From Bacteroidota bacterium (GTDB taxonomy: Bacteria; Bacteroidota; Bacteroidia; UBA7662; CANHCV01): a stretch of DNA of 64,000 bases. Where the stretch lies: contig CANMVY010000001.1 in NCBI GenBank assembly GCA_947501265.1, positions 62,001 to 126,000 on the forward strand, in the 5' to 3' direction. The notes beneath the pieces are model-generated. The model saw only the letters and a list, made by a program, of their open reading frames with translations. It ran no database searches and had not been told where the DNA came from. Both the position numbers and the translations under genes were made by a program. How positions within the stretch are numbered: the stretch's first letter is position 1; every line of letters starts with the position of its first letter. Shown here piece after piece: positions 20,076 to 28,537 of this stretch.

Positions 20076-21651
20076 ACACCACTTGTTTTTCACTGTAACG
20101 GGAATCCCAGAACTCGCGTTCCATGGTTTTTTCGTATTCTTTGTAGGCTTTGGCATTCTTCCTAAAATAGGATTCGGGCGAAACGCCCATTTGGGTTAAG
20201 CGAGCAATATTATTATCTTTTATCCATTCAGAGCGGCTCCATTCCAAATAGTAACCTTCGGATTCGAGAAAGGCCACGCATTGATTCCCGGCCGATGTCA
20301 ACGAAAATTTCCAAATCACCTGCCGGCCGGGATTCGTAACCAAGGGCTTCTCGTAACTTGGAAGTGGTTCTGGTTTTCCCGAGTACCGATCGCGAAGCTC
20401 CGTGGGCTGAATAACCATGGGTTTCACTTCTTTTTCAACCGTACACAAACGTGCTGCATCCAATCTCCATAGCCCTTGGTTCATGGTTAATCGCACTTTT
20501 ACACGCTGATGCGCCTTGAATTTGGGCAAACGAAGCAGTTGATTTTCAATAGAAATGGGCCCAAATTCTTCAAATGTTCCAGCAAAAATCCATTTCCCCG
20601 TTCCTTCATCCCAAACCGAAACATCAATTCCTCCCAACTCCTTTTGTACCCGTTGAAATCGTTTCAACAATGGCCCGCCTTTGGATTCCATTTCAGCAAA
20701 AAAATCGGAGAATTGATCTCCCATATCGTCCATGGCGGAATAGAAAAGAAACGTTGACATCAACGTCTGTCGGAAATGAAGTTGCAAGCCCAAGGAAGCG
20801 TTGTTATTCGACTCGAACTCCAAATCTACCGTTTCGCGGTGTTTCATGGAGTTGGGATGAGCCAACGAAAATCTTTCAAAACGATCGGCAGCCAACAATG
20901 CCGGTAGAAGATCTCCTTCAACCCCCACCGCTTTCACCGGCTTCAAACCATTCTTCACGGAATAAAATCGGTGATCCTGGCTTTGTAGAACTGTTTTTCC
21001 TTCTTCCTTTGGAAACACTTTCAATCGAACGCCCCGAACAACATGGGTTTCCATGGCTTCATTTTTCATGGTAATTTCAAGATCGGAAGTTGCCGGCAAC
21101 TCTGGCAGAGCATCTGCATCGGAATAGGCTAACCTGGGCAAAATAGCCGAACTGAATCCTTCAGCATCGGAATGATGATAATTGGAATTCGGATTTAAAT
21201 AAAAAGTAGGGCAGGAGCCGAAACAGGCTTTTGGATTGATGATGCAGAAAATTCCCACGGCAAAGTCGGCTGCACCAATGACCGTTAGCGTTCCAATTCT
21301 TCCCAATTCCGGATTTTTCAATCGTTCATTGGTTTCAAAAAGCGAGACCATGGAAATATCCACCTTTTGTGGGCCATAGGTAGGTGTTTTTCGGTAAACA
21401 TCGTAATGGGTTCCCTGTCCGATGATGAACTGTTGGGATGCATCCATTTCCCATTCATTTTCAAAAATCACCACTTCTCCATTCTTAAAATGGGCTTTAA
21501 GGAACGGTTTGGATTTTGTTTCTTTGGAACGATTGAGCATTTCATTGGCTGAATCGTAGGTTGTTCGAAAAAAGTAATGTTGGCAAGAAGCAAAGACGAG
21601 AAGGGAAAAGACCAAAGGCAAATGCCACCATTTTAGGGGTTTATTTTTCAT
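20062..21651 (-). CDS. Uncharacterised lipoprotein with CFGSCPTFY motif (529 aa)
   Basis: A predicted lipoprotein: MKNKPLKWWHLPLVFSLLVF is followed by the lipobox FASC. Around residues 130-160 a hydrophobic segment (LTVIGAADFAVGIFCIINP) leads straight into KACFGSCPTFYLNP and AEGFSSAILPRLAYSDADAL. I recall this combination from other uncharacterised Bacteroidota proteins, but no function is known to me. The rest, about 370 residues, has no recognised domain; its composition suggests beta-rich folds. The paired cysteines could form a disulfide in the periplasm. It heads the operon with the next lipoprotein and the GH97 enzyme, with a near-consensus -7 element 20 nt upstream of its ATG. Confidence 0.8.
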   Translation of the reverse strand: MKNKPLKWWHLPLVFSLLVFASCQHYFFRTTYDSANEMLNRSKETKSKPFLKAHFKNGEVVIFENEWEMDASQQFIIGQGTHYDVYRKTPTYGPQKVDISMVSLFETNERLKNPELGRIGTLTVIGAADFAVGIFCIINPKACFGSCPTFYLNPNSNYHHSDAEGFSSAILPRLAYSDADALPELPATSDLEITMKNEAMETHVVRGVRLKVFPKEEGKTVLQSQDHRFYSVKNGLKPVKAVGVEGDLLPALLAADRFERFSLAHPNSMKHRETVDLEFESNNNASLGLQLHFRQTLMSTFLFYSAMDDMGDQFSDFFAEMESKGGPLLKRFQRVQKELGGIDVSVWDEGTGKWIFAGTFEEFGPISIENQLLRLPKFKAHQRVKVRLTMNQGLWRLDAARLCTVEKEVKPMVIQPTELRDRYSGKPEPLPSYEKPLVTNPGRQVIWKFSLTSAGNQCVAFLESEGYYLEWSRSEWIKDNNIARLTQMGVSPESYFRKNAKAYKEYEKTMEREFWDSRYSEKQVVYEGR

Positions 21652-21671
21652 GGTTTTGGGGTTACTGCATG

Positions 21672-21679
21672 CAAATTAA
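21672..21679 (-). promoter_or_regulatory. Possible -7 element for the lipoprotein-GH97 operon
   Basis: Minus-strand TTAATTTG differs from TAnnTTTG only at the second base and ends 20 nt before the ATG at 21651. The same octamer with the same spacing precedes the gene starting at 28382. Confidence 0.4.
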
Positions 21680-21694
21680 ACGAGCACTCTTCAT

Positions 21695-22450
21695 TTATTC
21701 TTCTTTGAAAAAAAATCTGCTCTTTACTTTTTTTAAATTCTGAAAATAAGCGCACAACCAATTGAATTCCGGAGAAAAATGATCGGCATGTGCGCGCAAT
21801 ACTAACCCTGACGAGCCATAAAATTCTACCGTTTGGGCGTACAAATCTTGGGGAAGATCCCAAATGGCCGGTTGTAATTTAAATTGAGAAGATTGAAGCA
21901 GTTGATTTAATCTTTTGAGTTCATAGTTGTTTAGTTCGAACCTAAAATATCCCAACGGATTGGCCTTGTAAATTCCCCAATACTCCACCATGCCGTTGGG
22001 CCAAAACTTTAACCTGAAATTTTCGCAGTTCCCAAAACAGGGATGGCTGGTGTACAAAATGGAATCCCATTTGAGCAAGGATCGATCGAACGAAGTGTTT
22101 CGGTAAACCATTTTCTGCGAACCCGATGGTTCATAAGGATGTTGAACCACTTGAATTTTCATGGAATCCCGATTCCATAGATCAAGCAGAAGCAATTTGA
22201 TATCTCCTTTCCAGCTCGGAAGATCCTCGGCATTCGATTTTAGAACCAAAGTATCCTTGCGAACCTCGAAAAATTGGTAGCCATAACGGGTTTGGTAGTT
22301 CGCCCTTCCATCCCAAAAAGACAAACTGAAACCATCGGTGGCGATCCATTCACCGCTTAACCGCTTCTGCCATTTTTTGCTGGGTTGGGCAAAACCAAAT
22401 GATACAAAAACGAAGGAAAAAAATAAAAGAAGAAAAAGTCGGGCGTTCAT
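21695..22450 (-). CDS. Secreted protein with DUF6438-like domain
   Basis: The start at 22450 (MNARLFLLLFFSFVFVSFGFAQ) gives a clear signal peptide ending at Ala-Gln and a 251-aa product. The longer frame would begin inside the divergent promoter region. Residues about 20-115 resemble a lipocalin-like or DUF4488-type beta domain (LSGEWIATDGFSLSFWDG), but I cannot assign it. Residues about 128-190 match the DUF6438 pattern: Pro-Cys-Phe-Gly-x-Cys, then FRLKFWPNGMVEYWG and a leucine-rich helix (ELKRLNQLLQSSQF). The function is unknown. It ends 43 nt before the CFGSCPTFY lipoprotein gene on the same strand and shares the Cys-Phe-Gly-x-Cys motif with it. Confidence 0.75.
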   Translation of the reverse strand: MNARLFLLLFFSFVFVSFGFAQPSKKWQKRLSGEWIATDGFSLSFWDGRANYQTRYGYQFFEVRKDTLVLKSNAEDLPSWKGDIKLLLLDLWNRDSMKIQVVQHPYEPSGSQKMVYRNTSFDRSLLKWDSILYTSHPCFGNCENFRLKFWPNGMVEYWGIYKANPLGYFRFELNNYELKRLNQLLQSSQFKLQPAIWDLPQDLYAQTVEFYGSSGLVLRAHADHFSPEFNWLCAYFQNLKKVKSRFFFKEE

Positions 22451-22487
22451 GTTGGTAAGGTTTATACAAAGGAAACAAAATGCTTGG

Positions 22488-22495
22488 TAACTTTG
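22488..22495 (+). promoter_or_regulatory. -7 promoter element for marC-family gene
   Basis: TAACTTTG is an exact TAnnTTTG match, five bases before the ATG at 22501. Transcription should therefore begin at or next to the start codon, giving a leaderless or nearly leaderless mRNA. Confidence 0.7.
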
Positions 22496-22500
22496 CATTG

Positions 22501-23127
22501 ATGGAAACATTTTTATATGCTATTTCGGCCATTTTTTCAATGGTCAATCCCTTGGGTGCAGTGCCCGTTTTCCTTGCACTTACCGAAGGAGACCCTCCCC
22601 AGCACACCAAAAAACAAATCCGCCGAGCATCGTTTTACATGCTTGGAATTATGCTGATTTTCTTTTTTGCAGGAACATTTATCTTGAAGTTTTTTGGCAT
22701 AACGGTAGAAGGTATGCGAATTGCCGGCGGACTTATCATCGCCCGTTCAGGTTTCGATTTGATGTCGGCCAAATCCCGGGGCGAAAAAGCCATTTCAAAA
22801 AAAGCGCAAGAAGATGCTAAAACCCGGAACGATATTGCTTTCTCACCCCTTGCCATGCCCATTTTGGCCGGCCCGGGAGCCATCGCTCTCATGATCGGTT
22901 TGGCCAAGGAAAACAGTGGATTGGTTGATAATTCTGCCATTGTTTCGGCCATCGTGTCGGTTTCGGTCCTCACCTTCTTCATTTTAACTTATGCTCCCCT
23001 ACTCATGAAACTCCTTGGAGAATCGGGAGCATCGGCCATGAGCAAAATGATGGGTTTCATTTCCCTTTGCATTGGAGTTCAATTCGTGATCAATGGGGTA
23101 AAACCCATCCTCAATCAAATCCTGTAA
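22501..23127 (+). CDS. MarC family integral membrane protein
   Basis: A 208-aa inner-membrane protein of the MarC/YhgN family with about six hydrophobic helices; the transported substrate of the family is not established. Conserved features are FSMVNPLGAVPVF near the N-terminus, GGLIIARSGFDLM, and LAMPILAGPGAIALMIGL in the middle. I start at 22501 (METFLYAISAIF) because the open frame beginning at 22480 would place the promoter inside the gene. It is followed after 1 nt by paaN, suggesting a shared transcript. Confidence 0.9.
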   Translation: METFLYAISAIFSMVNPLGAVPVFLALTEGDPPQHTKKQIRRASFYMLGIMLIFFFAGTFILKFFGITVEGMRIAGGLIIARSGFDLMSAKSRGEKAISKKAQEDAKTRNDIAFSPLAMPILAGPGAIALMIGLAKENSGLVDNSAIVSAIVSVSVLTFFILTYAPLLMKLLGESGASAMSKMMGFISLCIGVQFVINGVKPILNQIL

Positions 23128-23128
23128 C

Positions 23129-24802
23129 ATGATCGCATCTTCTTGGTTTAATCAACATTCTGCACTGCTTCAAGATGCCATAAAGGCTGAAAAGAGTCGC
23201 GGATTTTATACGCCTTTCCCTGAAAATCCTAAGGCTTATCCCGCCGAGTCGGACGAAAAAGGAAAGTTGGCCTTTTTATCGAAAATGAATACCGATTTTG
23301 ATGAATTGTTGCAAACCCGTCCTTCCCGCTTTGAAGGCGAGGAAATTTCCCCTTGGTTAGGAACCGGAATCGGAATCAAATACCCCATTTTCCCCGATAA
23401 ATTATTGGTTCTACAAGCCAACCAAGCCGGCGCCACGTGGAAGAATTTTTCCGTGAACGACCGCGCCGGAATCTTACTGGAATCTTTGCACCGGGCACAG
23501 GAGCGATTTTTCGAAATTGCTCACGCCACCATGCACACCACCGGCCAATCGCTCATGATGGCTTTTCAAGCATCGGGTCCGCATGCGGCCGATCGCGCAT
23601 TGGAAGTTTTGGCCGTGGGTTACGAGCAATTGAATCGCTATCCTGAATCTGTAAGCTGGGAAAAGCCGCAATCGAAAACCACGCTTACCGTTTCCAAAAA
23701 ATTCAAAGCCATTCCTCGAGGCGTGGGATTGGTGATCGGCTGTTCCACCTTCCCTACCTGGAATAGTCTTCCCGGAATTTTCGCCAATCTCCTTTGCGGA
23801 AATCCCGTTTTGGTGAAACCACATCCCAAAGCCGTGCTTCCCATCGCCATTTACGTGAGCATCCTTCAGAAAACTTTGCAAGAAGCGGGAGCCAATCCGC
23901 TCACTGTTCAGCTGGCCTGCGACACCCAAACATTTCCCATCACCCGAGATTTGGTAGAACATCCCGATGTTCGTTTGGTAGATTACACCGGAAATTCAGG
24001 ATTTGGAAATTGGATCGAAGCGCAATCCATCTTAAGCAACCAAGTGGTTTTTACCGAAAAAACGGGAGTGAATTCGGTTCTGATTCACAGCACCAACGAT
24101 TACGCGGGCATGATTCAAAACCTTGCATTTGCGGTAACCTTGTACAGCGGACAAATGTGCACTTCTCCCCAGAACTTTTTCATTCCTCAACAAGGAATAG
24201 AAACACTGGAGGGAATGAAATCGATGCAACAATTTGGAGATGATTTGCATGCGACCATTTCGGGTTTGTTATCGCATCCCAAAATTGGAAGCAGCGCGAG
24301 TTGCGCTTTGGGCAACGATCAATTGCTGCGAAAAAGAGCGGAGGCGCAAATTCAACCGGGGGTAACCCGTTGGCCTGAAATTCCGGCAGCCCAAAACGAA
24401 GAATTCCCGGAAGCCGTTCTCACCTCTCCTACCCTGTTGGGCACAAACACCCAACATTTACCACTGATTTCAAAAGAGTGGTTTGGTCCCATTGTGTTTT
24501 TGGTAGAAACCAATGGCTTCGACTCGGCATTGAAAACGGCGGCAGGATTGGCAAAACAACACGGCATGATTAGCTGCGGATGCTATTCCACCGATGAATC
24601 GGTGATGCAAACCGTAGCCGAAACCATGGAAACGGCAGGCGTACAGGTTTGCTTCAATTACCACGGTGGCGTTTACGTGAATCAAAATGCAGCCTTTTCC
24701 GATTTTCACCTCACGGGAGGAAATCCAGCCGGCAACGGAGTTTTCACCAATTCCGAATTCGTTAGCCGGCGATTCTTCTGGGTAGGCCATCGATTTGGTT
24801 GA
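23129..24802 (+). CDS. paaN: Aldehyde dehydrogenase family protein PaaN
   Basis: A 557-aa member of the PaaN branch of the aldehyde dehydrogenases, linked to phenylacetate and ring-hydroxylated aromatic catabolism. The N-terminal part (LLQANQAGATWKNFSVNDR, GILLESLHR) and VGLVIGCSTFPTWNSLPGIF belong to this branch. The catalytic cysteine lies in LYSGQMCTSPQN near residue 347, and a family glutamate sits in VFTEKTGVNS. The C-terminal region has FNYHGGVYVNQNAAF. Only paaE follows nearby, and no paaABCD or paaG/Z/J are in the window, so the pathway cannot be confirmed here. It ends 2 nt upstream of a promoter element for paaE. Confidence 0.85.
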   Translation: MIASSWFNQHSALLQDAIKAEKSRGFYTPFPENPKAYPAESDEKGKLAFLSKMNTDFDELLQTRPSRFEGEEISPWLGTGIGIKYPIFPDKLLVLQANQAGATWKNFSVNDRAGILLESLHRAQERFFEIAHATMHTTGQSLMMAFQASGPHAADRALEVLAVGYEQLNRYPESVSWEKPQSKTTLTVSKKFKAIPRGVGLVIGCSTFPTWNSLPGIFANLLCGNPVLVKPHPKAVLPIAIYVSILQKTLQEAGANPLTVQLACDTQTFPITRDLVEHPDVRLVDYTGNSGFGNWIEAQSILSNQVVFTEKTGVNSVLIHSTNDYAGMIQNLAFAVTLYSGQMCTSPQNFFIPQQGIETLEGMKSMQQFGDDLHATISGLLSHPKIGSSASCALGNDQLLRKRAEAQIQPGVTRWPEIPAAQNEEFPEAVLTSPTLLGTNTQHLPLISKEWFGPIVFLVETNGFDSALKTAAGLAKQHGMISCGCYSTDESVMQTVAETMETAGVQVCFNYHGGVYVNQNAAFSDFHLTGGNPAGNGVFTNSEFVSRRFFWVGHRFG

Positions 24803-24803
24803 T

Positions 24804-24811
24804 TATCTTTG
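24804..24811 (+). promoter_or_regulatory. -7 promoter element for paaE
   Basis: TATCTTTG is an exact TAnnTTTG match lying just after the paaN stop codon and 33 nt before the paaE ATG at 24845. paaE can thus be transcribed independently of paaN. Confidence 0.7.
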
Positions 24812-24844
24812 CAAACATTTTTTGAGTTTTCAGGTTAACCCCAT

Positions 24845-25921
24845 ATGTCAGATTCCTTGCAACTTCCTATCGTTGAAGTGGTAAAAACCACATCCGATTC
24901 CATTGCTATCTATTTTGAACCCTCATACGAGCAAATTGCCGACTTTCAACCTGGTCAATTTCTCACGTTTAATATTCCCATCGATGGAAAATCAGTTCGC
25001 CGTAGCTATTCCATTTGCACCGCTCCATCCGAGCTTCCTCGTTTGGGCGTTTGCGTAAAACGTGTAGATGGTGGTTTGATGTCGAACTTCCTCAACGATT
25101 ACGCTGAAAAAGGTGCTGTTTTAGAAGTGATGAAGCCGTACGGTGGATTCACCCTTAATTCTCAGTTATCAACGTATCCACCCTTGGTTTTCATTGCTGC
25201 TGGAAGTGGAATCACTCCTGTTTTGTCGATGATCAAAACGGCCTTGTTGGGAACTGGCGGACCGATTACGTTGATCTACGGCAATACCCACCAAAACACA
25301 ATCATTTTCAAATCAGAGCTGGACGCTTTGGCGGCTCAACATTCCGATCGCCTCACGGTTCTTCACGTTTTGAGCCGACCACAAGAAGGTTGGGATGGGG
25401 TAGCTACCCGCTTAACGCCCGAGTTCTTGGGAAATGTTTTCGAATTTTTGGGAATTTCGGCGAACCTTGGCGCCAACTACTACCTCTGCGGACCTCAGGC
25501 CATGATGGATGGAGGAATCCAAGCCATTCGAAATTTGGGTGTTTCTTCGGAAAACATCCACAAAGAAAGTTTTTATACCGATCCAAAAGACATGGATGTT
25601 GAAGTGGAAGCGACCGCTTCCTTCAATCCCGATGAACCGACGGACGTGACGATCATTTTCGAAGGGCAAACCCACCAAATTAAGGTAACTCCCGGTCAGT
25701 TTATTTTGGATGCGTGCATCGATTCCGGATTGGATTTGCCGTACGCATGCCAGATGGGTATTTGCGGAATGTGCCGGGCCACCAAAGAAAAAGGCAGCAT
25801 GAAAATTTCCGATCAACAAGAATCCCTTTCGATGTCGGAAATTGAGGCAGGAGCTTGTTTAACCTGTTGCGCTGTTCCAGCGAGTAACGATTTGGTGATC
25901 AATTACGACGTAAGAGTATGA
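24845..25921 (+). CDS. paaE: PaaE-type ferredoxin reductase (phenylacetyl-CoA epoxidase reductase subunit)
   Basis: A 358-aa flavo-iron-sulfur reductase. Residues 1-105 form the FAD domain with RRSYSIC (52-58). Residues about 110-235 form the NAD(P)H domain with AAGSGITPVLSM and YLCGPQAMM. Residues 265-355 form a plant-type 2Fe-2S ferredoxin domain with cysteines 302, 307, 310 and 341. In the Paa pathway it passes NADPH electrons to the PaaABC(D) epoxidase. The oxygenase subunits are not in this window, so another partner oxygenase is possible. The stop overlaps the next gene by four bases (ATGA). Confidence 0.88.
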   Translation: MSDSLQLPIVEVVKTTSDSIAIYFEPSYEQIADFQPGQFLTFNIPIDGKSVRRSYSICTAPSELPRLGVCVKRVDGGLMSNFLNDYAEKGAVLEVMKPYGGFTLNSQLSTYPPLVFIAAGSGITPVLSMIKTALLGTGGPITLIYGNTHQNTIIFKSELDALAAQHSDRLTVLHVLSRPQEGWDGVATRLTPEFLGNVFEFLGISANLGANYYLCGPQAMMDGGIQAIRNLGVSSENIHKESFYTDPKDMDVEVEATASFNPDEPTDVTIIFEGQTHQIKVTPGQFILDACIDSGLDLPYACQMGICGMCRATKEKGSMKISDQQESLSMSEIEAGACLTCCAVPASNDLVINYDVRV

Positions 25922-26289
25922 TGAACAGCCCCATTCTTTTTTTGGATGGGGAATGTGTGATGTGCAGCCGCTTGGGCCGTTGGATCAAAACCCAAACCCA
26001 AGGGAAGATCGATGTATATGCCCTTCAGGGCAAAACAGCTCAAGATTTTTTCCAACAAGGAGTCCTCCCAAAACCGGCGGTAGACTCGGTTCTTTTTTGG
26101 GACGGTAGCCGGTTTTTTACGGAGTCGGAAGCGGCATTGAAGGTGGTTCCCTATTTGGGATGGAAGTGGTTTTGGCTGCGGTTGGGATGGATTTTCCCTC
26201 GTTTTTTCAGAAATTTACTATATCGTTGGGTCGCGCGAAACCGAAAAAAGTGGCTTGGTGAACAGGAGTTTTGTGAGTTGGGGGGATAG
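25918..26289 (+). CDS. DCC-family thiol-disulfide oxidoreductase-like protein (DUF393)
   Basis: A 123-aa small protein of the DCC family. The N-terminal strand ILFLDGECVMCSRLGRWI carries the family's Asp-x-x-Cys-x-x-Cys motif (Asp10, Cys13, Cys16). A Trp-rich amphipathic region (GWKWFWLRLGWIFPRFF) follows residue 80 and may contact the membrane. It is translationally coupled to paaE through an ATGA overlap, which suggests a shared redox task. The biochemical role of the family is not settled. Confidence 0.82.
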   Translation: MMNSPILFLDGECVMCSRLGRWIKTQTQGKIDVYALQGKTAQDFFQQGVLPKPAVDSVLFWDGSRFFTESEAALKVVPYLGWKWFWLRLGWIFPRFFRNLLYRWVARNRKKWLGEQEFCELGG

Positions 26290-26296
26290 CGGGCAA

Positions 26297-27082
26297 TCAC
26301 CCGTTCTGTCGCACCACCAACTCGGCTAAATCCAGAACTTCCATGGTACTTTCCTGCTCTTTCTGTTTAACCCCGTCTCGCAACATCGTCATGCAGAACG
26401 GACAAGCCACCGCAACCACGTCGGGTTGGATTTCCATCACGTCGTCCATGCGTTCGTGGTTAATTTCCAAATCTCCTGCTTCGGCTTCTTTGAACATTTG
26501 CGCGCCACCGGCCCCGCAACACAATCCGTTTTTCTTGGCGCGCTTCATTTCGAACAAATCGGCATCCAGCGCTTCCAACACAGCCCGCGGAGCTTCGTAG
26601 ATGCCGTTCGCGCGGCCTAGGTAACAACTGTCGTGAAACGTAATCTTCTTTCCTTTGAACGCTCCTCCATCCTTCAATTTGATTCGGCCTTCGTTGATCA
26701 ATTGCTGCAACAAAGTACTGTGGTGAATCACCTCGTAGTTACCGCCCAAATCGGGATATTCGTTTTTGAGGGTATTGAAGCAATGCGGACACGCTGTTAC
26801 AATTTTCTTTACTTCGTAGGCATCCAAAACCTGAATGTTCATCATGGCCTGCATCTGAAAGGTCATTTCATCACCAGCGCGTTTTGCAGGATCGCCCGTA
26901 CAGCTTTCTTCCGACCCCAAAATGGCGAAGGAAATGCCGCAATCGTTTAAAATTTGAGCGAAAGCCTTGCTCACTCGCTGCGCTCGCTCGTCAAAACTTC
27001 CGGCGCAACCCACCCAAAATAAAATCTCTGGTTTTTCTCCTTTGGCGGCCATTTCGGCCATGGTAGTAATGTTTGGTGTCAT
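26297..27082 (-). CDS. Fe-S binding protein with two CCG domains (HdrB/GlcF-like)
   Basis: A 261-aa soluble redox subunit. I start at 27082 (MTPNITTMAEM), just past the stop of the upstream gene. Two cysteine-rich CCG domains can be seen: WVGCAG, SCTGD and CPHC in the first half, then DSCYLG, GLCCGAGGAQ and CPFC in the second. In heterodisulfide reductase B and glycolate oxidase GlcF such domains bind unusual Fe-S clusters and act at the active site. Here it would pair with the membrane Fe-S protein encoded 4 nt upstream. The substrate is unknown, and no HdrA-type flavoprotein or oxidase gene is adjacent. Confidence 0.85.
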   Translation of the reverse strand: MTPNITTMAEMAAKGEKPEILFWVGCAGSFDERAQRVSKAFAQILNDCGISFAILGSEESCTGDPAKRAGDEMTFQMQAMMNIQVLDAYEVKKIVTACPHCFNTLKNEYPDLGGNYEVIHHSTLLQQLINEGRIKLKDGGAFKGKKITFHDSCYLGRANGIYEAPRAVLEALDADLFEMKRAKKNGLCCGAGGAQMFKEAEAGDLEINHERMDDVMEIQPDVVAVACPFCMTMLRDGVKQKEQESTMEVLDLAELVVRQNG

Positions 27083-27086
27083 GCGA

Positions 27087-28382
27087 TTATCCGTTATTTT
27101 GAGCCCAATTTCCACGATCGGAAGCGGGAAACTTCCAAGGAGCCCCGTTGTTTTGAATGTTGGTATTCATCATCCCCCACTCTACAGGGATGTTTGATTC
27201 TTCTAATGTGAGGTAGCGACGCAAATCAACGATGATGTCCACAGGGTTGATGAGCACCGGACACGCTTCCACGCAGGCATTGCAGGTGGTGCAGGCTCGA
27301 ATTTCTTCCACCGAAATGTAATCGCCCAACAGCGATTTTCCATCTTGAAACTCCATCCCGTGTTGGTCGATGTTCTTTCCAACTTCTTCCAAACGATCGC
27401 GGGTATCCATCATGATTTTTCGCGGACTCAATTTCTTGCCGGTTTGATTTGCCGGACACACGGAGGTGCAACGTCCGCACTCGGTGCAGGTGTACGCATC
27501 CATCAAGGATTTCCACGACAAATCGGCCACGTCTTTAGCGCCCAAACGAGCCAGAGGGGCATCGGAAGCGGGGGCGGCGTAGGGATTCGCGTTGGGATCC
27601 ATCATCATTTTCACTTCGCTTTTCACCGATTCCATGTTATTCAATTTCCCGGCAGGATCCAAAGAACCGTACCATGTATTGGGGAAAGCCATGAAGATGT
27701 GGAAGTGTTTGGAGTAAGGAACGTAGTTTAAAAAGGCAAAAATTCCAACCAAATGGAACCACCAAGCCGTGTGAGAAATGGTTTCCAATTGTGCCGGAGT
27801 AAACCACTCGGTCCAGAAACTCAACCACGAACTCACTAAAAAGAAGTGCTCTCCGTTCGATAATTTCATATCTGCCGCATCCATAATGAAGAGGGCTTTC
27901 ATCAAAATAACTTCAACGATGAGGATGATGGCGGCATCTCGGGTGGGGAACCCTTGCATCTCGATGCCTTTGAATCGCTTCAGTCCACCCCAACGGCGAG
28001 CTAAGAAAACGATGCAAGCGATGATAACACCGAGGGCCAACAATTCGAAAAATGAAATGAGAACATCGTAGAATGCACCGAGATAGGGAGCAAAAATGCG
28101 GTGTTGGTTGGTAAATCCATCGATGAAAATTTCTAAAACCTCGGCGTTGATGAGTACAAATCCCACATAAATAAGAATGTGGAAGAACCCCGCTACGGGG
28201 CGCACCACCATTTTCGATTGGCCTAAGGCCACGCGGGTCATTTGTGCCCAACGTTCAGAGCTGCGATTATTGATGGTTTCTTTTCTACCTAAAAAGATGT
28301 TTCGGCGAACGGCGACAATTCTTTTGGCGAAAAAATAAATCGCTGCGGCTGAAAGTAGTACAAAGGCTATGATGGACATCAT
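27087..28382 (-). CDS. Membrane-bound 4Fe-4S protein with NarI-like cytochrome b region
   Basis: A 431-aa protein. Residues 1-240 contain about five hydrophobic helices (near 3-18, 60-85, 103-128, 150-168 and 205-222) with histidines placed as possible heme ligands (GFFHILIY, WWFHLVGIF, YSKHFHIF), resembling NarI or HdrE. Residues 290-390 hold two clusters, C-T-E-C-G-R-C-x3-C-P (299-310) and C-T-T-C-N-A-C-x3-C-P (364-375), as in HdrC or DsrK. It probably shuttles electrons between quinone and the CCG-domain partner downstream. A second ATG at 28379 is an equally good start. This gene pair is familiar from other Bacteroidota as an unassigned redox unit. Confidence 0.83.
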   Translation of the reverse strand: MMSIIAFVLLSAAAIYFFAKRIVAVRRNIFLGRKETINNRSSERWAQMTRVALGQSKMVVRPVAGFFHILIYVGFVLINAEVLEIFIDGFTNQHRIFAPYLGAFYDVLISFFELLALGVIIACIVFLARRWGGLKRFKGIEMQGFPTRDAAIILIVEVILMKALFIMDAADMKLSNGEHFFLVSSWLSFWTEWFTPAQLETISHTAWWFHLVGIFAFLNYVPYSKHFHIFMAFPNTWYGSLDPAGKLNNMESVKSEVKMMMDPNANPYAAPASDAPLARLGAKDVADLSWKSLMDAYTCTECGRCTSVCPANQTGKKLSPRKIMMDTRDRLEEVGKNIDQHGMEFQDGKSLLGDYISVEEIRACTTCNACVEACPVLINPVDIIVDLRRYLTLEESNIPVEWGMMNTNIQNNGAPWKFPASDRGNWAQNNG

Positions 28383-28402
28383 GGGTTTTCTATTTCAAGG
28401 TG

Positions 28403-28410
28403 CAAATTAA
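28403..28410 (-). promoter_or_regulatory. Possible -7 element for the Fe-S redox pair
   Basis: Minus-strand TTAATTTG, one mismatch from TAnnTTTG, 20 nt upstream of the ATG at 28382. No exact consensus match is seen closer to the gene. Confidence 0.4.
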
Positions 28411-28515
28411 CAGAGGAATCTCGAATCAAGAACACCGAAAACGGGGAATGTTTTGGGAAACGGAAAAAAACCAAGATTTTTTTTCTGGAAGATTTGGAAA
28501 TAAGGAGGGATGTTC

Positions 28516-28523
28516 TATTTTTG
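28516..28523 (+). promoter_or_regulatory. -7 promoter element for tRNA-Phe
   Basis: TATTTTTG is an exact TAnnTTTG match ending 14 nt before the mature 5' end of the tRNA, leaving a short 5' leader for RNase P. Confidence 0.7.
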
Positions 28524-28537
28524 CAGTCCCAAATGTT

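Noticed and set aside
23474-23962. 162-codon frame opposite paaN
   Set aside because: Antisense shadow of an aldehyde dehydrogenase gene; no supporting signals.
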